This document shows, one piece after another, positions 16,276 to 24,087 of a stretch of DNA of 28,697 bases. The stretch covers positions 1-28,697 of the forward strand of contig JAATGD010000209.1 of assembly GCA_015654965.1 (NCBI GenBank). Direction: 5' to 3'. The notes beneath the pieces were generated by a model. The model did no database searches, had not been told where the DNA came from, and saw only the letters and a list, made by a program, of their open reading frames with translations. Within the stretch, counting starts at the first letter, position 1; the number at the start of each line of letters is the position of its first letter. The DNA comes from Hyphomicrobiales bacterium. Its GTDB lineage: Bacteria; Pseudomonadota; Alphaproteobacteria; Rhizobiales; Rhizobiaceae. The position numbers and the translations under genes are program-made.

Positions 16276-16380
16276 CTCATGCTTCCCCTTAAAGCTGACA
16301 GTCTCTTTCCTCGTAAAACCCCTTGGTTTTGCCATTGAAAGCTCTCCTGTTAGTTGCTAAGGACGCAGACGCCTTGCGAT

Positions 16381-16467
16381 GCCCGCATGGTGAAATTGGT
16401 AAACACTGCGGACTTAAAATCCGCCGCCCGTATGGGCTTGCCGGTTCAAGTCCGGCTGCGGGCACCA
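16381..16467 (+). tRNA. tRNA-Leu (anticodon TAA)
   Basis: An 87-base class II tRNA with encoded CCA (16465-16467). The acceptor arms GCCCGCA and TGCGGGC pair fully. The anticodon stem GCGGA/TCCGC frames the loop CTTAAAA with anticodon TAA at 16415-16417. A variable arm follows, then a T-loop GTTCAAG. It decodes UUA/UUG. No integrase or duplicated tRNA end was seen near it. Confidence 0.97.
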
Positions 16468-16664
16468 TCATTACACCGATGATGCTACCTTTTCTGACCG
16501 TTTCTCTTCTGGCGCTTTGAACGCCATTATGGAAGTGGCGGAATCGATCAAAAACACTGCAAAACAACTCATGTTTTCCGTTCTTCCTTGTCTGACGTCA
16601 AAAAGCGATGTAGCGAAGAAAGAAAGATGCAAGAAATCACTCTTGAGTGGAAGAAAGTTACATA

Positions 16665-17921
16665 ATGACCGCCTTCGTCCAATCCGTGGCTCAGGCCGAA
16701 CAGACCATGCGTTCGCTGTTTCCCGAAACCCCTTTGCAACGCAATGATCACCTGTCACGGAAATATGGCGCGGATATCTGGCTCAAGCGTGAAGACCTGA
16801 CGCCGGTGCGGTCCTACAAGATACGTGGCGCTTTCAATTTCATCTCCCATGCCGTGAAGACCGCTGACCCGAATGCGATCTTCGTCTGTGCCTCCGCAGG
16901 CAATCATGCGCAGGGATTTGCCCTGGTTTGCCGCCATTTCGGACGCAAGGGCGTGGTTTTCATGCCGGTGACGACACCGCAGCAGAAAATCGACAAGACA
17001 CGGGCTTTTGGTGGCGAATTTATCGAAATCAAGCTGGTGGGCGATATTTTCGACGTCTGTTATGTAGCCTCGCAGGAATTTGCGACAAGCAACAAGGGTG
17101 TCATGGTTCCGCCTTTCGATCATCCCGGTATCATCGCGGGACAGGCAACCGTTGCATTGGAAATCGAACGTCAATTGCCGGATGACCGAAAACCCGATCT
17201 GGTGCTGTTGCCGGTTGGCGGTGGCGGGCTTGCAGGCGGTGTAACGCAGTATATCGCAGGACTTGGCTGGAAAACGGCGTTCCGCTTCGTCGAACCGGAA
17301 GGTGCATCGAGCCTTTATGCCAGTCTTGAAGCTGGCAAGCGCGTAAAACTGTCTCATGTCGATAATTTCGTCGATGGTGCGGCTGTTGCCGAAATCGGTA
17401 AGGAAAATTTCAAGCTTCTCAAAGGCTTTGAGAAGGATTCTGTCATAAGAGTTTCGGAAAATCGCCTCTGCGCGACCATTATCGAGATGCTCAACATAGA
17501 AGGCGTTGTGCTGGAACCGGCAGGAGCGCTCGGCATTGATGCCCTTAGAAGCTTCAAGAAAAGTGAATTGAAGGGCAAGCGCATCGTCATCGTGGTGTCG
17601 GGCGGAAATTTCGACTTTGAACGTCTGCCGGATGTGAAGGAGAGGGCGCTTCGTCATGAAGGGCTGAAAAAATATTTCATCTTCCGCTTTCCGCAGCGTC
17701 CGGGGGCATTGCGCTCCTTCCTTGACCTGCTTGGTCCCGAGGATGATGTCGCCCGCTTTGAATATCTGAAGAAATCGGCGCGCAATTTCGGTTCCGTCCT
17801 GATAGGCATCGAAACCAAGGATGCTGATAACTTCAAGATATTGCACAAGAAATTCGTTGAAGCTGGCTGGGCTTATCAGGATATTACCGACAATCAGGTG
17901 CTGGCTGATTTCATCATCTGA
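16665..17921 (+). CDS. ilvA: Threonine dehydratase (threonine ammonia-lyase), short biosynthetic form
   Basis: A 418-residue PLP enzyme that converts threonine to 2-oxobutanoate and ammonia, the first step to isoleucine. Seen: the PLP lysine Lys52 in RSYKIRGAFNF, the SAGNHAQGFA loop, the phosphate-binding GGGGLAGG, and a single C-terminal ACT-like domain (YFIFRFPQRPGALRSFLDLL... to the end). This length and single regulatory domain match the short class rather than the ~510-residue E. coli IlvA with two. I chose the ATG at 16665 because GGAAGAAAG precedes it; a GTG at 16647 would add six residues. It is monocistronic, with a structured 259-base gap before the helicase gene. Confidence 0.95.
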   Translation: MTAFVQSVAQAEQTMRSLFPETPLQRNDHLSRKYGADIWLKREDLTPVRSYKIRGAFNFISHAVKTADPNAIFVCASAGNHAQGFALVCRHFGRKGVVFMPVTTPQQKIDKTRAFGGEFIEIKLVGDIFDVCYVASQEFATSNKGVMVPPFDHPGIIAGQATVALEIERQLPDDRKPDLVLLPVGGGGLAGGVTQYIAGLGWKTAFRFVEPEGASSLYASLEAGKRVKLSHVDNFVDGAAVAEIGKENFKLLKGFEKDSVIRVSENRLCATIIEMLNIEGVVLEPAGALGIDALRSFKKSELKGKRIVIVVSGGNFDFERLPDVKERALRHEGLKKYFIFRFPQRPGALRSFLDLLGPEDDVARFEYLKKSARNFGSVLIGIETKDADNFKILHKKFVEAGWAYQDITDNQVLADFII

Positions 17922-18069
17922 TGGTGAGGTGACATAAAAGCATTTGCTTTTCGGTCTAAAACACACCATATGCATATAAGGCGCATGGGCTGTGGGTATT
18001 CCCTGGCTTTCCGGCAGTGGACTTGTTGCGTCGCAGACTTGCCTTTCGGAATGGTTCGGGAGGTGAGGG

Positions 18070-18087
18070 GACCCGGATCATATTCCG
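18070..18087 (+). repeat. Hairpin CCCGGA-N6-TCCGGG in the ilvA-helicase gap
   Basis: Perfect 6-base GC-rich arms with a 6-base loop. No T-run follows. It lies about 110 bases before the first possible helicase start and may be part of its untranslated leader. Confidence 0.45.
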
Positions 18088-18152
18088 GGCACGGCAGCGC
18101 AAGTCGCATGGATTTATCCGGCGTCCCGTCGTTATCATCGAATAGTTTTGTT

Positions 18153-18171
18153 GGACAGGTTGCGCCTGTCC
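18153..18171 (+). repeat. Hairpin GGACAGG-N5-CCTGTCC just before the helicase gene
   Basis: Perfect 7-base arms with the loop TTGCG, ending 10 bases before the ATG at 18181. If the transcript starts upstream, this stem would limit use of that ATG and favour internal starts at 18220 (TTG) or 18235 (ATG). It could also be a temperature- or protein-sensitive leader element. Confidence 0.5.
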
Positions 18172-18180
18172 GAAATTTGA

Positions 18181-19389
18181 ATGGAGCGCATTCATGCGCT
18201 GCCCTTGAAAGAGATTGAATTGACACAAGAAAACATGAGCGGCTTCGCCGCCCTCGGTATCACCGGCGTTTTGCTCAGCGGCGTTGAAGCTGTCGGCATG
18301 ACCGAACCCAAGCCGATCCAGACGCAGGCGATCCCCTCGCAACTTGCGGGCCACGATATTCTGGGTATCGCCCAGACCGGTTCAGGCAAAACCGCCGCCT
18401 TCAGCCTGCCGATCCTGCAAAAGATCATGGGGCTTGGCGATAAGCGCCGTCCCAAGACCGCGCGCGCCCTGGTGCTCGCACCGACCCGCGAACTGGCGGT
18501 GCAGATCGAGGAAACCATCCGCACCGTTTCCAAGAAGGCGCATATCTCGACCGCGCTCGTTCTGGGCGGTGTCTCGAAACTTTCGCAGATCAAGCGTATC
18601 GCGCCGGGCGTCGATGTGTTGGTCGCAACCCCGGGCCGCCTGACCGATCTGATGCGCGAAGGGCTGGTCGATCTGTCGCAGACGCGCTGGCTGGTGCTCG
18701 ATGAAGCCGACCGAATGCTGGATATGGGCTTCATCAATGATGTGAAGCGTATTGCCAAGGCCACCCATAGGGAGCGTCAGACAGCACTTTTCTCGGCAAC
18801 CATGCCCAAGGAAATCGCAGCCCTCGCGCAAAGCCTGTTGCGCGATGCCGTGCGGGTGGAAGTCGCGCCGCAGGGGACGACAGCTGCCGAAATCACGCAG
18901 GTCGTGCATTCGGTCGGAACCAAGGACAAGCGGCGTCTTCTTTCGGCCATGCTGGCCGAGAAGGACATGCAATCGGTAATCGTTTTCACACGCACCAAGC
19001 ATGGTGCGGATGCGGTCGTGCGCCATCTTGAGCGTGATGGTTATGAAGTTGCCGCTATTCATGGCAACAAGTCGCAGAATGCCCGTCAGCGTGCACTGAC
19101 AGGATTTCGCAGCGGTACATTGCGCATTCTGGTCGCGACCGATATTGCCGCGCGTGGCATCGACGTTCCCGGTATCAGCCATGTGGTGAATTACGATCTC
19201 CCGGATGAGCCGGAAACCTATGTGCACCGTATCGGGCGCACGGGCCGCAATGGTGCGAATGGCGCTTCGATCACGCTTTATGATCCGGCAACGGAAGAAG
19301 CCAAGCTCCGCGCCGTGGAACGCGTCACCCGCACGAAACTCCCCATGAAAGATGCGCCTGTCGCGCTTGCACCGGCACCTGCGCCATGA
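18181..19389 (+). CDS. DEAD-box ATP-dependent RNA helicase (RhlE-like), with an early stop before its basic tail
   Basis: A 402-residue cytoplasmic RNA-unwinding ATPase. All core motifs are present: the Q-motif region (PKPIQTQAIP), Walker A (AQTGSGKT), PTRELA, TPGRL, DEAD in VLDEADRMLDMGF, SAT, VFTRTKHGA, ATDIAARGIDVP and HRIGRTGR. The core is complete, so the product should be active. After the TGA at 19387 the same frame stays open for 67 codons (19390-19593), encoding a Gln/Arg/Lys/Gly-rich tail like those of related helicases. The start is uncertain: ATG 18181 (no ribosome site, next to a hairpin), TTG 18220 (AAAGAGA upstream) or ATG 18235. Such helicases act in cold-shock RNA remodelling, ribosome assembly and decay. 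Confidence 0.93.
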   Translation: MERIHALPLKEIELTQENMSGFAALGITGVLLSGVEAVGMTEPKPIQTQAIPSQLAGHDILGIAQTGSGKTAAFSLPILQKIMGLGDKRRPKTARALVLAPTRELAVQIEETIRTVSKKAHISTALVLGGVSKLSQIKRIAPGVDVLVATPGRLTDLMREGLVDLSQTRWLVLDEADRMLDMGFINDVKRIAKATHRERQTALFSATMPKEIAALAQSLLRDAVRVEVAPQGTTAAEITQVVHSVGTKDKRRLLSAMLAEKDMQSVIVFTRTKHGADAVVRHLERDGYEVAAIHGNKSQNARQRALTGFRSGTLRILVATDIAARGIDVPGISHVVNYDLPDEPETYVHRIGRTGRNGANGASITLYDPATEEAKLRAVERVTRTKLPMKDAPVALAPAPAP

Positions 19390-19593
19390 ACCCCGGCAGC
19401 AGATGAACAACAGTCCCGGCCGCAAAAGACGCAGCATCGCAAGGGTGGCGCGCAGAATCACCGCCGTCCGGCCCAAAAGGCTGGTGAACCACGCGGTCAT
19501 GGCAATGCTGATAATGCTGCTCCCGCCGCGGCCAAGCGTCCATTCCGGCGCAAACGCCGCAATGGTGGAGCCGGGGGTCAACGCGCTGCATAA
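19390..19593 (+). pseudogene. In-frame C-terminal tail of the helicase, cut off by TGA at 19387
   Basis: The same frame as the helicase continues 67 codons to a TAA at 19591. The sequence is rich in Arg, Lys, Gln, Gly and Ala (for example HRKGGAQNHRRPAQK and KRPFRRKRRNGG), as expected for the unstructured RNA-binding tail of RhlE-type helicases. A terminator begins 24 bases after this TAA, which suggests the ancestral gene ended here. TGA read-through, a recent nonsense change or a sequencing error could all explain it. Confidence 0.7.
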
Positions 19594-19617
19594 CGGGTTT
19601 TAAAACAAACTTTTATG

Positions 19618-19648
19618 AAAACCGCTCCAAAGGGGCGGTTTTTTCTTT
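19618..19648 (+). terminator. Rho-independent terminator after the helicase gene
   Basis: An 11-base stem (AAAACCGCTCC with GGGGCGGTTTT, one G-T pair), three-base loop, then TTCTTT. It is a classic form and clearly closes the transcript. Confidence 0.9.
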
Positions 19649-19765
19649 AATATCCCCATTATGGGTTTGGATTTGCGACAAGTCTTGGAAAATTATTCCA
19701 TCCTTGCTTGAAGACAAGGCGGCTTACCCATAACTTGCCGTGACCAGACAGGAAGGACAGAAGCC

Positions 19766-20794
19766 ATGCTCCAATCAGTACTCGACGCCATCGGCAACAC
19801 GCCTTTGATCCGTTTGAAGAAGGCTTCCGAAATCTCCGGCTGCGAAATCTATGGCAAGGCGGAGTTTCTCAATCCGGGCCAATCGGTCAAAGACCGCGCA
19901 GCGCTCTATATTATCCGTGACGCGGAAAAGCGCGGGCTTTTAAAACCCGGCGGCATCATTGTCGAGGGAACCGCAGGCAATACCGGCATCGGGCTGACAT
20001 TGGTCGCCAAGGCGCTTGGTTATCGCACGGTCATCGTTATCCCGGAAACGCAGAGTCAGGAAAAGAAAGACGCCCTGCGTCTTCTCGGTGCCGAACTGGT
20101 GGAAGTTCCAGCTGTTCCCTATCGCAATCCCAATAATTATGTACGCCTTTCAGGCCGCCTTGCGGAGCAACTGGCCAGAACAGAGCCGAATGGCGCAATC
20201 TGGGCCAACCAGTTCGACAATATTGTCAACCGCCAGTCGCATCTGGAAACCACGGCACAGGAAATCTGGCGTGAGACGGGCGGCAAGGTTGACGGCTTCG
20301 TCTCTGCTGTTGGTTCGGGTGGCACGCTAGCCGGCACGGCTTTTGGCCTCAAGGAACATAATGCCAATATCAAGATAGCGCTGGCCGACCCGCATGGTGC
20401 GGCGCTTCATTCGTTTTACACAACGGGTGAGTTGAAGGCGGAAGGCGACTCGATCACCGAGGGGATCGGGCAGGGACGCATTACGGCCAATCTCGAAGGG
20501 TTTACGCCCGATTTTTCCTACCGCATCGCGGATTCGGATGCGCTCGATGTGGTGTTCGACCTGGTGGAAGAGGAGGGTCTTTGCCTTGGTGGCTCTTCAG
20601 GCATCAATATTGCCGGTGCATTGGCCCTTGCAAAAGATTTAGGTGCAGGCCACACAATCGTGACGGTGCTTTGCGATTATGGTAACCGTTACCAGTCAAA
20701 ACTCTTCAATCCGGCATTCCTGCGCGGCAAAAATCTGCCCATTCCGGGATGGCTCGAAAAGAAGACCGAAATAGACGTACCGTTTGAGGAATGA
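19766..20794 (+). CDS. cysK: Cysteine synthase-family PLP enzyme (CysK/CysK2-like; possible desulfhydrase)
   Basis: A 342-residue fold-type II PLP enzyme of the O-acetylserine sulfhydrylase group. Seen: the PLP lysine Lys42 in GQSVKDRAALY, the substrate loop GTAGNTGIGL (classic CysK has TSGNTG), the phosphate loop GSGGTLAG and the late GLCLGGSSGIN. The segment AVPYRNPNNY...NQFDNIVNRQSHLETTAQEIW is unlike standard CysK (about 310-320 residues). It recalls the second cysteine-synthase-like group that includes fungal YGR012W and mycobacterial Cds1, some of which degrade cysteine. AGGAAGGACAG stands before the ATG. The stop touches the sulfurtransferase gene, so sulfide or persulfide metabolism is the likely shared role. 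Family is sure; direction of reaction is not. Confidence 0.9.
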   Translation: MLQSVLDAIGNTPLIRLKKASEISGCEIYGKAEFLNPGQSVKDRAALYIIRDAEKRGLLKPGGIIVEGTAGNTGIGLTLVAKALGYRTVIVIPETQSQEKKDALRLLGAELVEVPAVPYRNPNNYVRLSGRLAEQLARTEPNGAIWANQFDNIVNRQSHLETTAQEIWRETGGKVDGFVSAVGSGGTLAGTAFGLKEHNANIKIALADPHGAALHSFYTTGELKAEGDSITEGIGQGRITANLEGFTPDFSYRIADSDALDVVFDLVEEEGLCLGGSSGINIAGALALAKDLGAGHTIVTVLCDYGNRYQSKLFNPAFLRGKNLPIPGWLEKKTEIDVPFEE

Positions 20795-20796
20795 TC

Positions 20797-21651
20797 ATGG
20801 CTGAGAAAAGCGCTTTCGTCGTATCCCGCGACTGGCTGAAGGAACGACTGGGTACGCCCGGAATCGCAATTGTCGATGCCTCCTGGTATCTGCCCGCAGC
20901 CGGGCGTAACGGGCATGACGAATATAATGCCGCGCATATTCCCGGTGCCGTCTTCTTCGATCAGGACGTGATCGCCGACAAGAATTCCGGTCTGCCGCAT
21001 ACCTTACCATCGCCTGAATTTTTCGCGCAGCATGTCGGCGCTATGGGGATTACCGTGGACGAGACGATTGTCGTCTATGACGGTCCTGGTATGTTTTCAG
21101 CCCCTCGTGTCTGGTGGATGTTACGCATCATGGGTGTCAAGGATGTACGTGTTCTTGATGGCGGTTTCGATGGCTGGAAAGCAGGCGGATATCCAGTGAC
21201 AGACGAGCCGACAAAAATCGCGCCGACTTTGTTCTCGCCTGCTTTCAACAAGGCCGCCGTGGTGGATTTTGGTGAAATGCGCGCAATCGTCGATGAGCGT
21301 CGCTCACAGATCGCCGATGCGCGTGGAGCCGGGCGCTTTACGGGGCAGGAGGCCGAGCCGCGCGCGGGTATGCGTTCGGGCCATATGCCCGGCGCGCGCA
21401 ATGTGCCGGTGGGTAGCCTGTCTGAAAACGGCGCATTGAAAGATCTGCAAAGCCTGCGCAAGATTTTTGCCGATGCCGGGGTTGATCTTGAAAAGCCGGT
21501 GGTGACCAGTTGCGGCTCTGGTGTGACGGCTGCGGTCATCACACTGGCCCTGACCTCGCTCGGACACGAGAACAATCGCCTTTATGACGGCTCCTGGAGC
21601 GAATGGGGCAGCAAAGCAGTCACCCCCGTCGTAACAGGTGATGCCGACTGA
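20797..21651 (+). CDS. sseA: 3-mercaptopyruvate sulfurtransferase (two-rhodanese-domain protein)
   Basis: A 284-residue sulfurtransferase moving sulfur from 3-mercaptopyruvate to thiols or cyanide. Two rhodanese domains are visible: an inactive first one (about 8-125, with DGPGMFSAPRVWWMLR) and a catalytic second one carrying Cys239 in CGSGVTA. This loop marks mercaptopyruvate rather than thiosulfate sulfurtransferases. I chose the ATG at 20797 because GAGGA lies six bases before it. The ATG at 20791 (overlapping the previous stop) would have no spacing. It is coupled to the cysteine synthase-like gene upstream and followed after two bases by a GNAT gene, so the three form one operon. Confidence 0.93.
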   Translation: MAEKSAFVVSRDWLKERLGTPGIAIVDASWYLPAAGRNGHDEYNAAHIPGAVFFDQDVIADKNSGLPHTLPSPEFFAQHVGAMGITVDETIVVYDGPGMFSAPRVWWMLRIMGVKDVRVLDGGFDGWKAGGYPVTDEPTKIAPTLFSPAFNKAAVVDFGEMRAIVDERRSQIADARGAGRFTGQEAEPRAGMRSGHMPGARNVPVGSLSENGALKDLQSLRKIFADAGVDLEKPVVTSCGSGVTAAVITLALTSLGHENNRLYDGSWSEWGSKAVTPVVTGDAD

Positions 21652-21653
21652 GC

Positions 21654-22175
21654 ATGACGGACAAGCTGACTGCACGCATTACGCATCTGGAAATGCACAC
21701 GCGACCGGCACATTCGGTGCCGGTTCCCTCCAATATGCGACTTGCCATCATGCGGGCCGGTGGGATGCCGGTGCATTATTATCGCTATCTCTATGAACAG
21801 GTAGGCCGCGAACACCACTGGGCCATGCGCCGCAAGCAGAGCGACGCAGAAGTGGCGGCCGCCATTCATGCGGACACGACCGATATTCATGTGCTTTATG
21901 TCGATGGCTGTCCGGCTGGTTTTACTGAGCTGGACTTATCTGCCATGCCACAATCTGCGGAAATTCTTTATTTCGGCCTGATGCGCGATTTTCAGGGGCG
22001 AGGGCTAGGCAAATTTTTCTTGAGTGAAGCGATTGCTGCCGCATGGACACATGGCCCTGAAAAACTGACGATCCACACCAATACGCTTGATAGCCCACGT
22101 GCGCTGCAACTTTACCAGAAAATGGGCTTCGTGCCCGTTAGCTGGTCGGAGGAAGAGGTGGAACCGTGGGTTTAA
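21654..22175 (+). CDS. GNAT-family N-acetyltransferase
   Basis: A 173-residue acetyl-CoA-dependent acetyltransferase. The acetyl-CoA pyrophosphate loop is seen as RDFQGRGLGKFFL, preceded by beta strand 4 (AEILYFGLM) and followed by the typical end TNTLDSPRALQLYQKMGF. The substrate is unknown. The ATG lies two bases after the sulfurtransferase stop, so translation is probably coupled. The hairpin at 22164-22185 overlaps its stop codon. Confidence 0.9.
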   Translation: MTDKLTARITHLEMHTRPAHSVPVPSNMRLAIMRAGGMPVHYYRYLYEQVGREHHWAMRRKQSDAEVAAAIHADTTDIHVLYVDGCPAGFTELDLSAMPQSAEILYFGLMRDFQGRGLGKFFLSEAIAAAWTHGPEKLTIHTNTLDSPRALQLYQKMGFVPVSWSEEEVEPWV

Positions 22176-22185
22176 AAACCCACGG
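22164..22185 (+). terminator. Palindrome overlapping the GNAT stop codon
   Basis: Arms CCGTGGGTTT (22164-22173) and AAACCCACGG (22176-22185) pair perfectly, with the TAA stop inside the fold. No T-run follows; it may stabilise or weakly end the operon transcript on either strand. Confidence 0.45.
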
Positions 22186-22218
22186 CAAGTCATTTATAAA
22201 TATGTGATTTTATTATCG

Positions 22219-22380
22219 TTAGAAAATCGCCAGATATTTCAGCAGCGAAATGATGCCAATGACGATGACAATCACCTGAGCGATCTGTTTTGCCTTGCCA
22301 TCAAGGGGAAGCATGTTGATCAGATAGAGGACGAGGAAGATAACAAGAACTGTTATCAGAAGACTAATAAGGATGGACAT
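22219..22380 (-). CDS. Small hydrophobic membrane protein (53 residues), Thivi_2564-like
   Basis: A 53-residue protein from ATG (22380) to TAA (22219). It has two hydrophobic segments, residues 2-22 and 34-52, joined by a short polar turn NMLPLDGKAKQ. This layout (hydrophobic helix, MDGK/LDGK turn, hydrophobic helix) matches, as I recall it, a small conserved family of unknown function called Thivi_2564. It is the only good reading frame in the 22186-22500 gap. The ribosome site is weak: GGAAGG lies about 16 bases before the ATG. No role can be stated. Confidence 0.65.
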   Translation of the reverse strand: MSILISLLITVLVIFLVLYLINMLPLDGKAKQIAQVIVIVIGIISLLKYLAIF

Positions 22381-22499
22381 AAGTCAGCGGAACCTTCCCG
22401 GAACGGCTGTAATTTCTATCGCCTGACGGCCGCTCCTCCTGAACGCCAGACTGAAAACTGGTGCAAAGAATAACGGTGAATTTTCCGCTATTCCTGCAA

Positions 22500-22532
22500 C
22501 GGCATACCATTTTCTGTCAAAATGGTATGCCG
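22500..22532. repeat. Perfect 14-base inverted repeat
   Basis: Arms CGGCATACCATTTT (22500-22513) and AAAATGGTATGCCG (22519-22532) flank the loop CTGTC. It lies between the 53-residue membrane protein gene and the 3' end of the CoA-transferase gene. Because the A/T bases lie next to the loop and no T-run follows the stem, it is not a standard terminator on either strand, though it would fold strongly in RNA. Confidence 0.7.
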
Positions 22533-22593
22533 GTTAACGTCTAGCCATCAGGAAGGTTCCTCTGGTAACATTAGAACATTATTGAATTAACGG

Positions 22594-24087
22594 TCATCCT
22601 TGCCGCATGCTTCCGGATTGCTTGCGACATGTATGCCAGCTGAAAGCCTCTTCGAGAAGATGGGGCGTGTGACCGCCACGCGCGCAGGCGCGTTCAAAAT
22701 AATCATTGAGCTGGGCGCGATAATCGGGATGAGCGCAATTGTCGATAATGATGCGCGCGCGTTCACGGGGCGCGAGGCCCCGCAGATCGGCAAGACCTTG
22801 TTCTGTCACCAGAATATCGACATCATGCTCCGTATGATCAACATGCGTCGCCATCGGCACGATGGATGAAATTGCGCCAGCTTTCGCTTCCGATTTGCTG
22901 ACGAAAATCGAAATATAGGCATTGCGGGCAAAGTCGCCTGAACCACCAATGCCATTCATCATCATGGTGCCGTCAACATGGGTTGAATTGACATTGCCGT
23001 AAATGTCGAATTCGAGAGCCGTATTGATGCCGATAATGCCAAGGCGGCGAATTACTTCGGGGTGGTTGCTGATCTCCTGTGGCCGCAGGATCAGCCTGTC
23101 ACGATAGCGATCGATATTGCTGAAGACGCGCTCGCCATAAGCGGGGCTGAGGGTGATTGAAGCGCCGGACGCGAAATCGAGCTTTCCGGCATCGAAAAGA
23201 TCGAAAGTGCTATCCTGTAACACTTCACTATACATGCGTAGGTTATGGAAAGGGCTATCGACAAAACCGTTCAGAACGGCATTGGCAATGGTTCCAATCC
23301 CGGCCTGTAGCGGATTGAGCGTCAGGTCAAGACGGCCTTTTTCCACTTCATTTTCGAGAAAACCAATCAAATGACCGGCAATGGCGATCGTATCGCTATC
23401 CGCCGGCTCAACGGTTGATGCGCTATCGCTTTCCTGCGTGATGACGATGCCTGCGATTTTATCGGCCGGAATGGGGATATACGGTAGGCCAACGCGACTG
23501 TCGCAAGCCGTAACCGGGATAGGGTCGCGGGTAGGGCGCTTGGTTGGAATATAGATATCATGCAACCCTTCCAGCGCCATGGGCTGGTTCAGATTGATCT
23601 CGACGATTACCTTTTCGGCAAGGATAGCGAAACTGGCTGAATTGCCGACCGAGGTCGTGGGAATGATGCCGCCACTTTCGGTAATCGCCAGCGCTTCCAC
23701 GACGGCATAATCGATTGGCCCGATCTGATTGGAGCGCAGTTGCTCCACCGTTTCGGAAAGATGCTGATCGATAAACATGACTTCGCCACGATTGATGGCA
23801 GCGCGCAATGTGCGATCGACCTGAAACGGCATACGGCGGGCAAGGACATGCGCTTCGGTCAGCAATTTGTCCACGTCATGACCAAGGGAGGCTCCGGTGA
23901 TCAGTGTGATCTGGAAGGGATCGATTGCCGCGCGCGCGGCCATGGCGACAGGGACTGCCTTTGCGTCACCCGCACGGGTAAAACCGCTCATACCGACAAT
24001 CATTCCATCTTTGATCAGGCTGGCAGCTTGTTCTGCGCTCATGATCTTGTCGCGCACCGAAGTGTTCCGAATACGTGCATCCAACAT
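22594..24087 (-). CDS. Acetyl-CoA hydrolase/transferase family protein, probable succinyl-CoA:acetate CoA-transferase
   Basis: A 497-residue cytoplasmic enzyme that moves CoA between acetate and succinate (or hydrolyses acetyl-CoA). Seen: the N-terminal GMSGFTRAGDAKAVP loop, the QAGIGTIANAVL CoA-binding stretch, the catalytic Glu288 in MYSEVLQD, the NGIGGSGDFARNA glycine-rich loop and the ending VTEQGLADLRGLAPRERA. The length fits the AarC/YgfH/Ach1 group. The ATG at 24087 is followed by MLDARIRN, typical of this group. It is monocistronic, with the glutamate-receptor-like gene divergent upstream. It may serve acetate use or disposal. Confidence 0.92.
   Translation of the reverse strand: MLDARIRNTSVRDKIMSAEQAASLIKDGMIVGMSGFTRAGDAKAVPVAMAARAAIDPFQITLITGASLGHDVDKLLTEAHVLARRMPFQVDRTLRAAINRGEVMFIDQHLSETVEQLRSNQIGPIDYAVVEALAITESGGIIPTTSVGNSASFAILAEKVIVEINLNQPMALEGLHDIYIPTKRPTRDPIPVTACDSRVGLPYIPIPADKIAGIVITQESDSASTVEPADSDTIAIAGHLIGFLENEVEKGRLDLTLNPLQAGIGTIANAVLNGFVDSPFHNLRMYSEVLQDSTFDLFDAGKLDFASGASITLSPAYGERVFSNIDRYRDRLILRPQEISNHPEVIRRLGIIGINTALEFDIYGNVNSTHVDGTMMMNGIGGSGDFARNAYISIFVSKSEAKAGAISSIVPMATHVDHTEHDVDILVTEQGLADLRGLAPRERARIIIDNCAHPDYRAQLNDYFERACARGGHTPHLLEEAFSWHTCRKQSGSMRQG

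Noticed and set aside
16381..16467. tRNA-Leu as an attachment site for a mobile element
   Set aside because: No integrase, no duplicated tRNA 3' end and no foreign-looking genes nearby.
16289..16567. Short minus-strand frame containing VPAAGLEPASPYGRRILS
   Set aside because: It is the reverse translation of the tRNA-Leu gene, a well-known false protein.
16755..17975. Open frame of 406 codons antisense to ilvA
   Set aside because: The sense strand encodes a complete threonine dehydratase with all motifs. The antisense translation shows no domain, and such long mirrors are common in GC-rich genes.
18382..19581. Open frame of 399 codons antisense to the helicase gene
   Set aside because: It mirrors the DEAD-box gene and its tail; the product has no recognisable domain.
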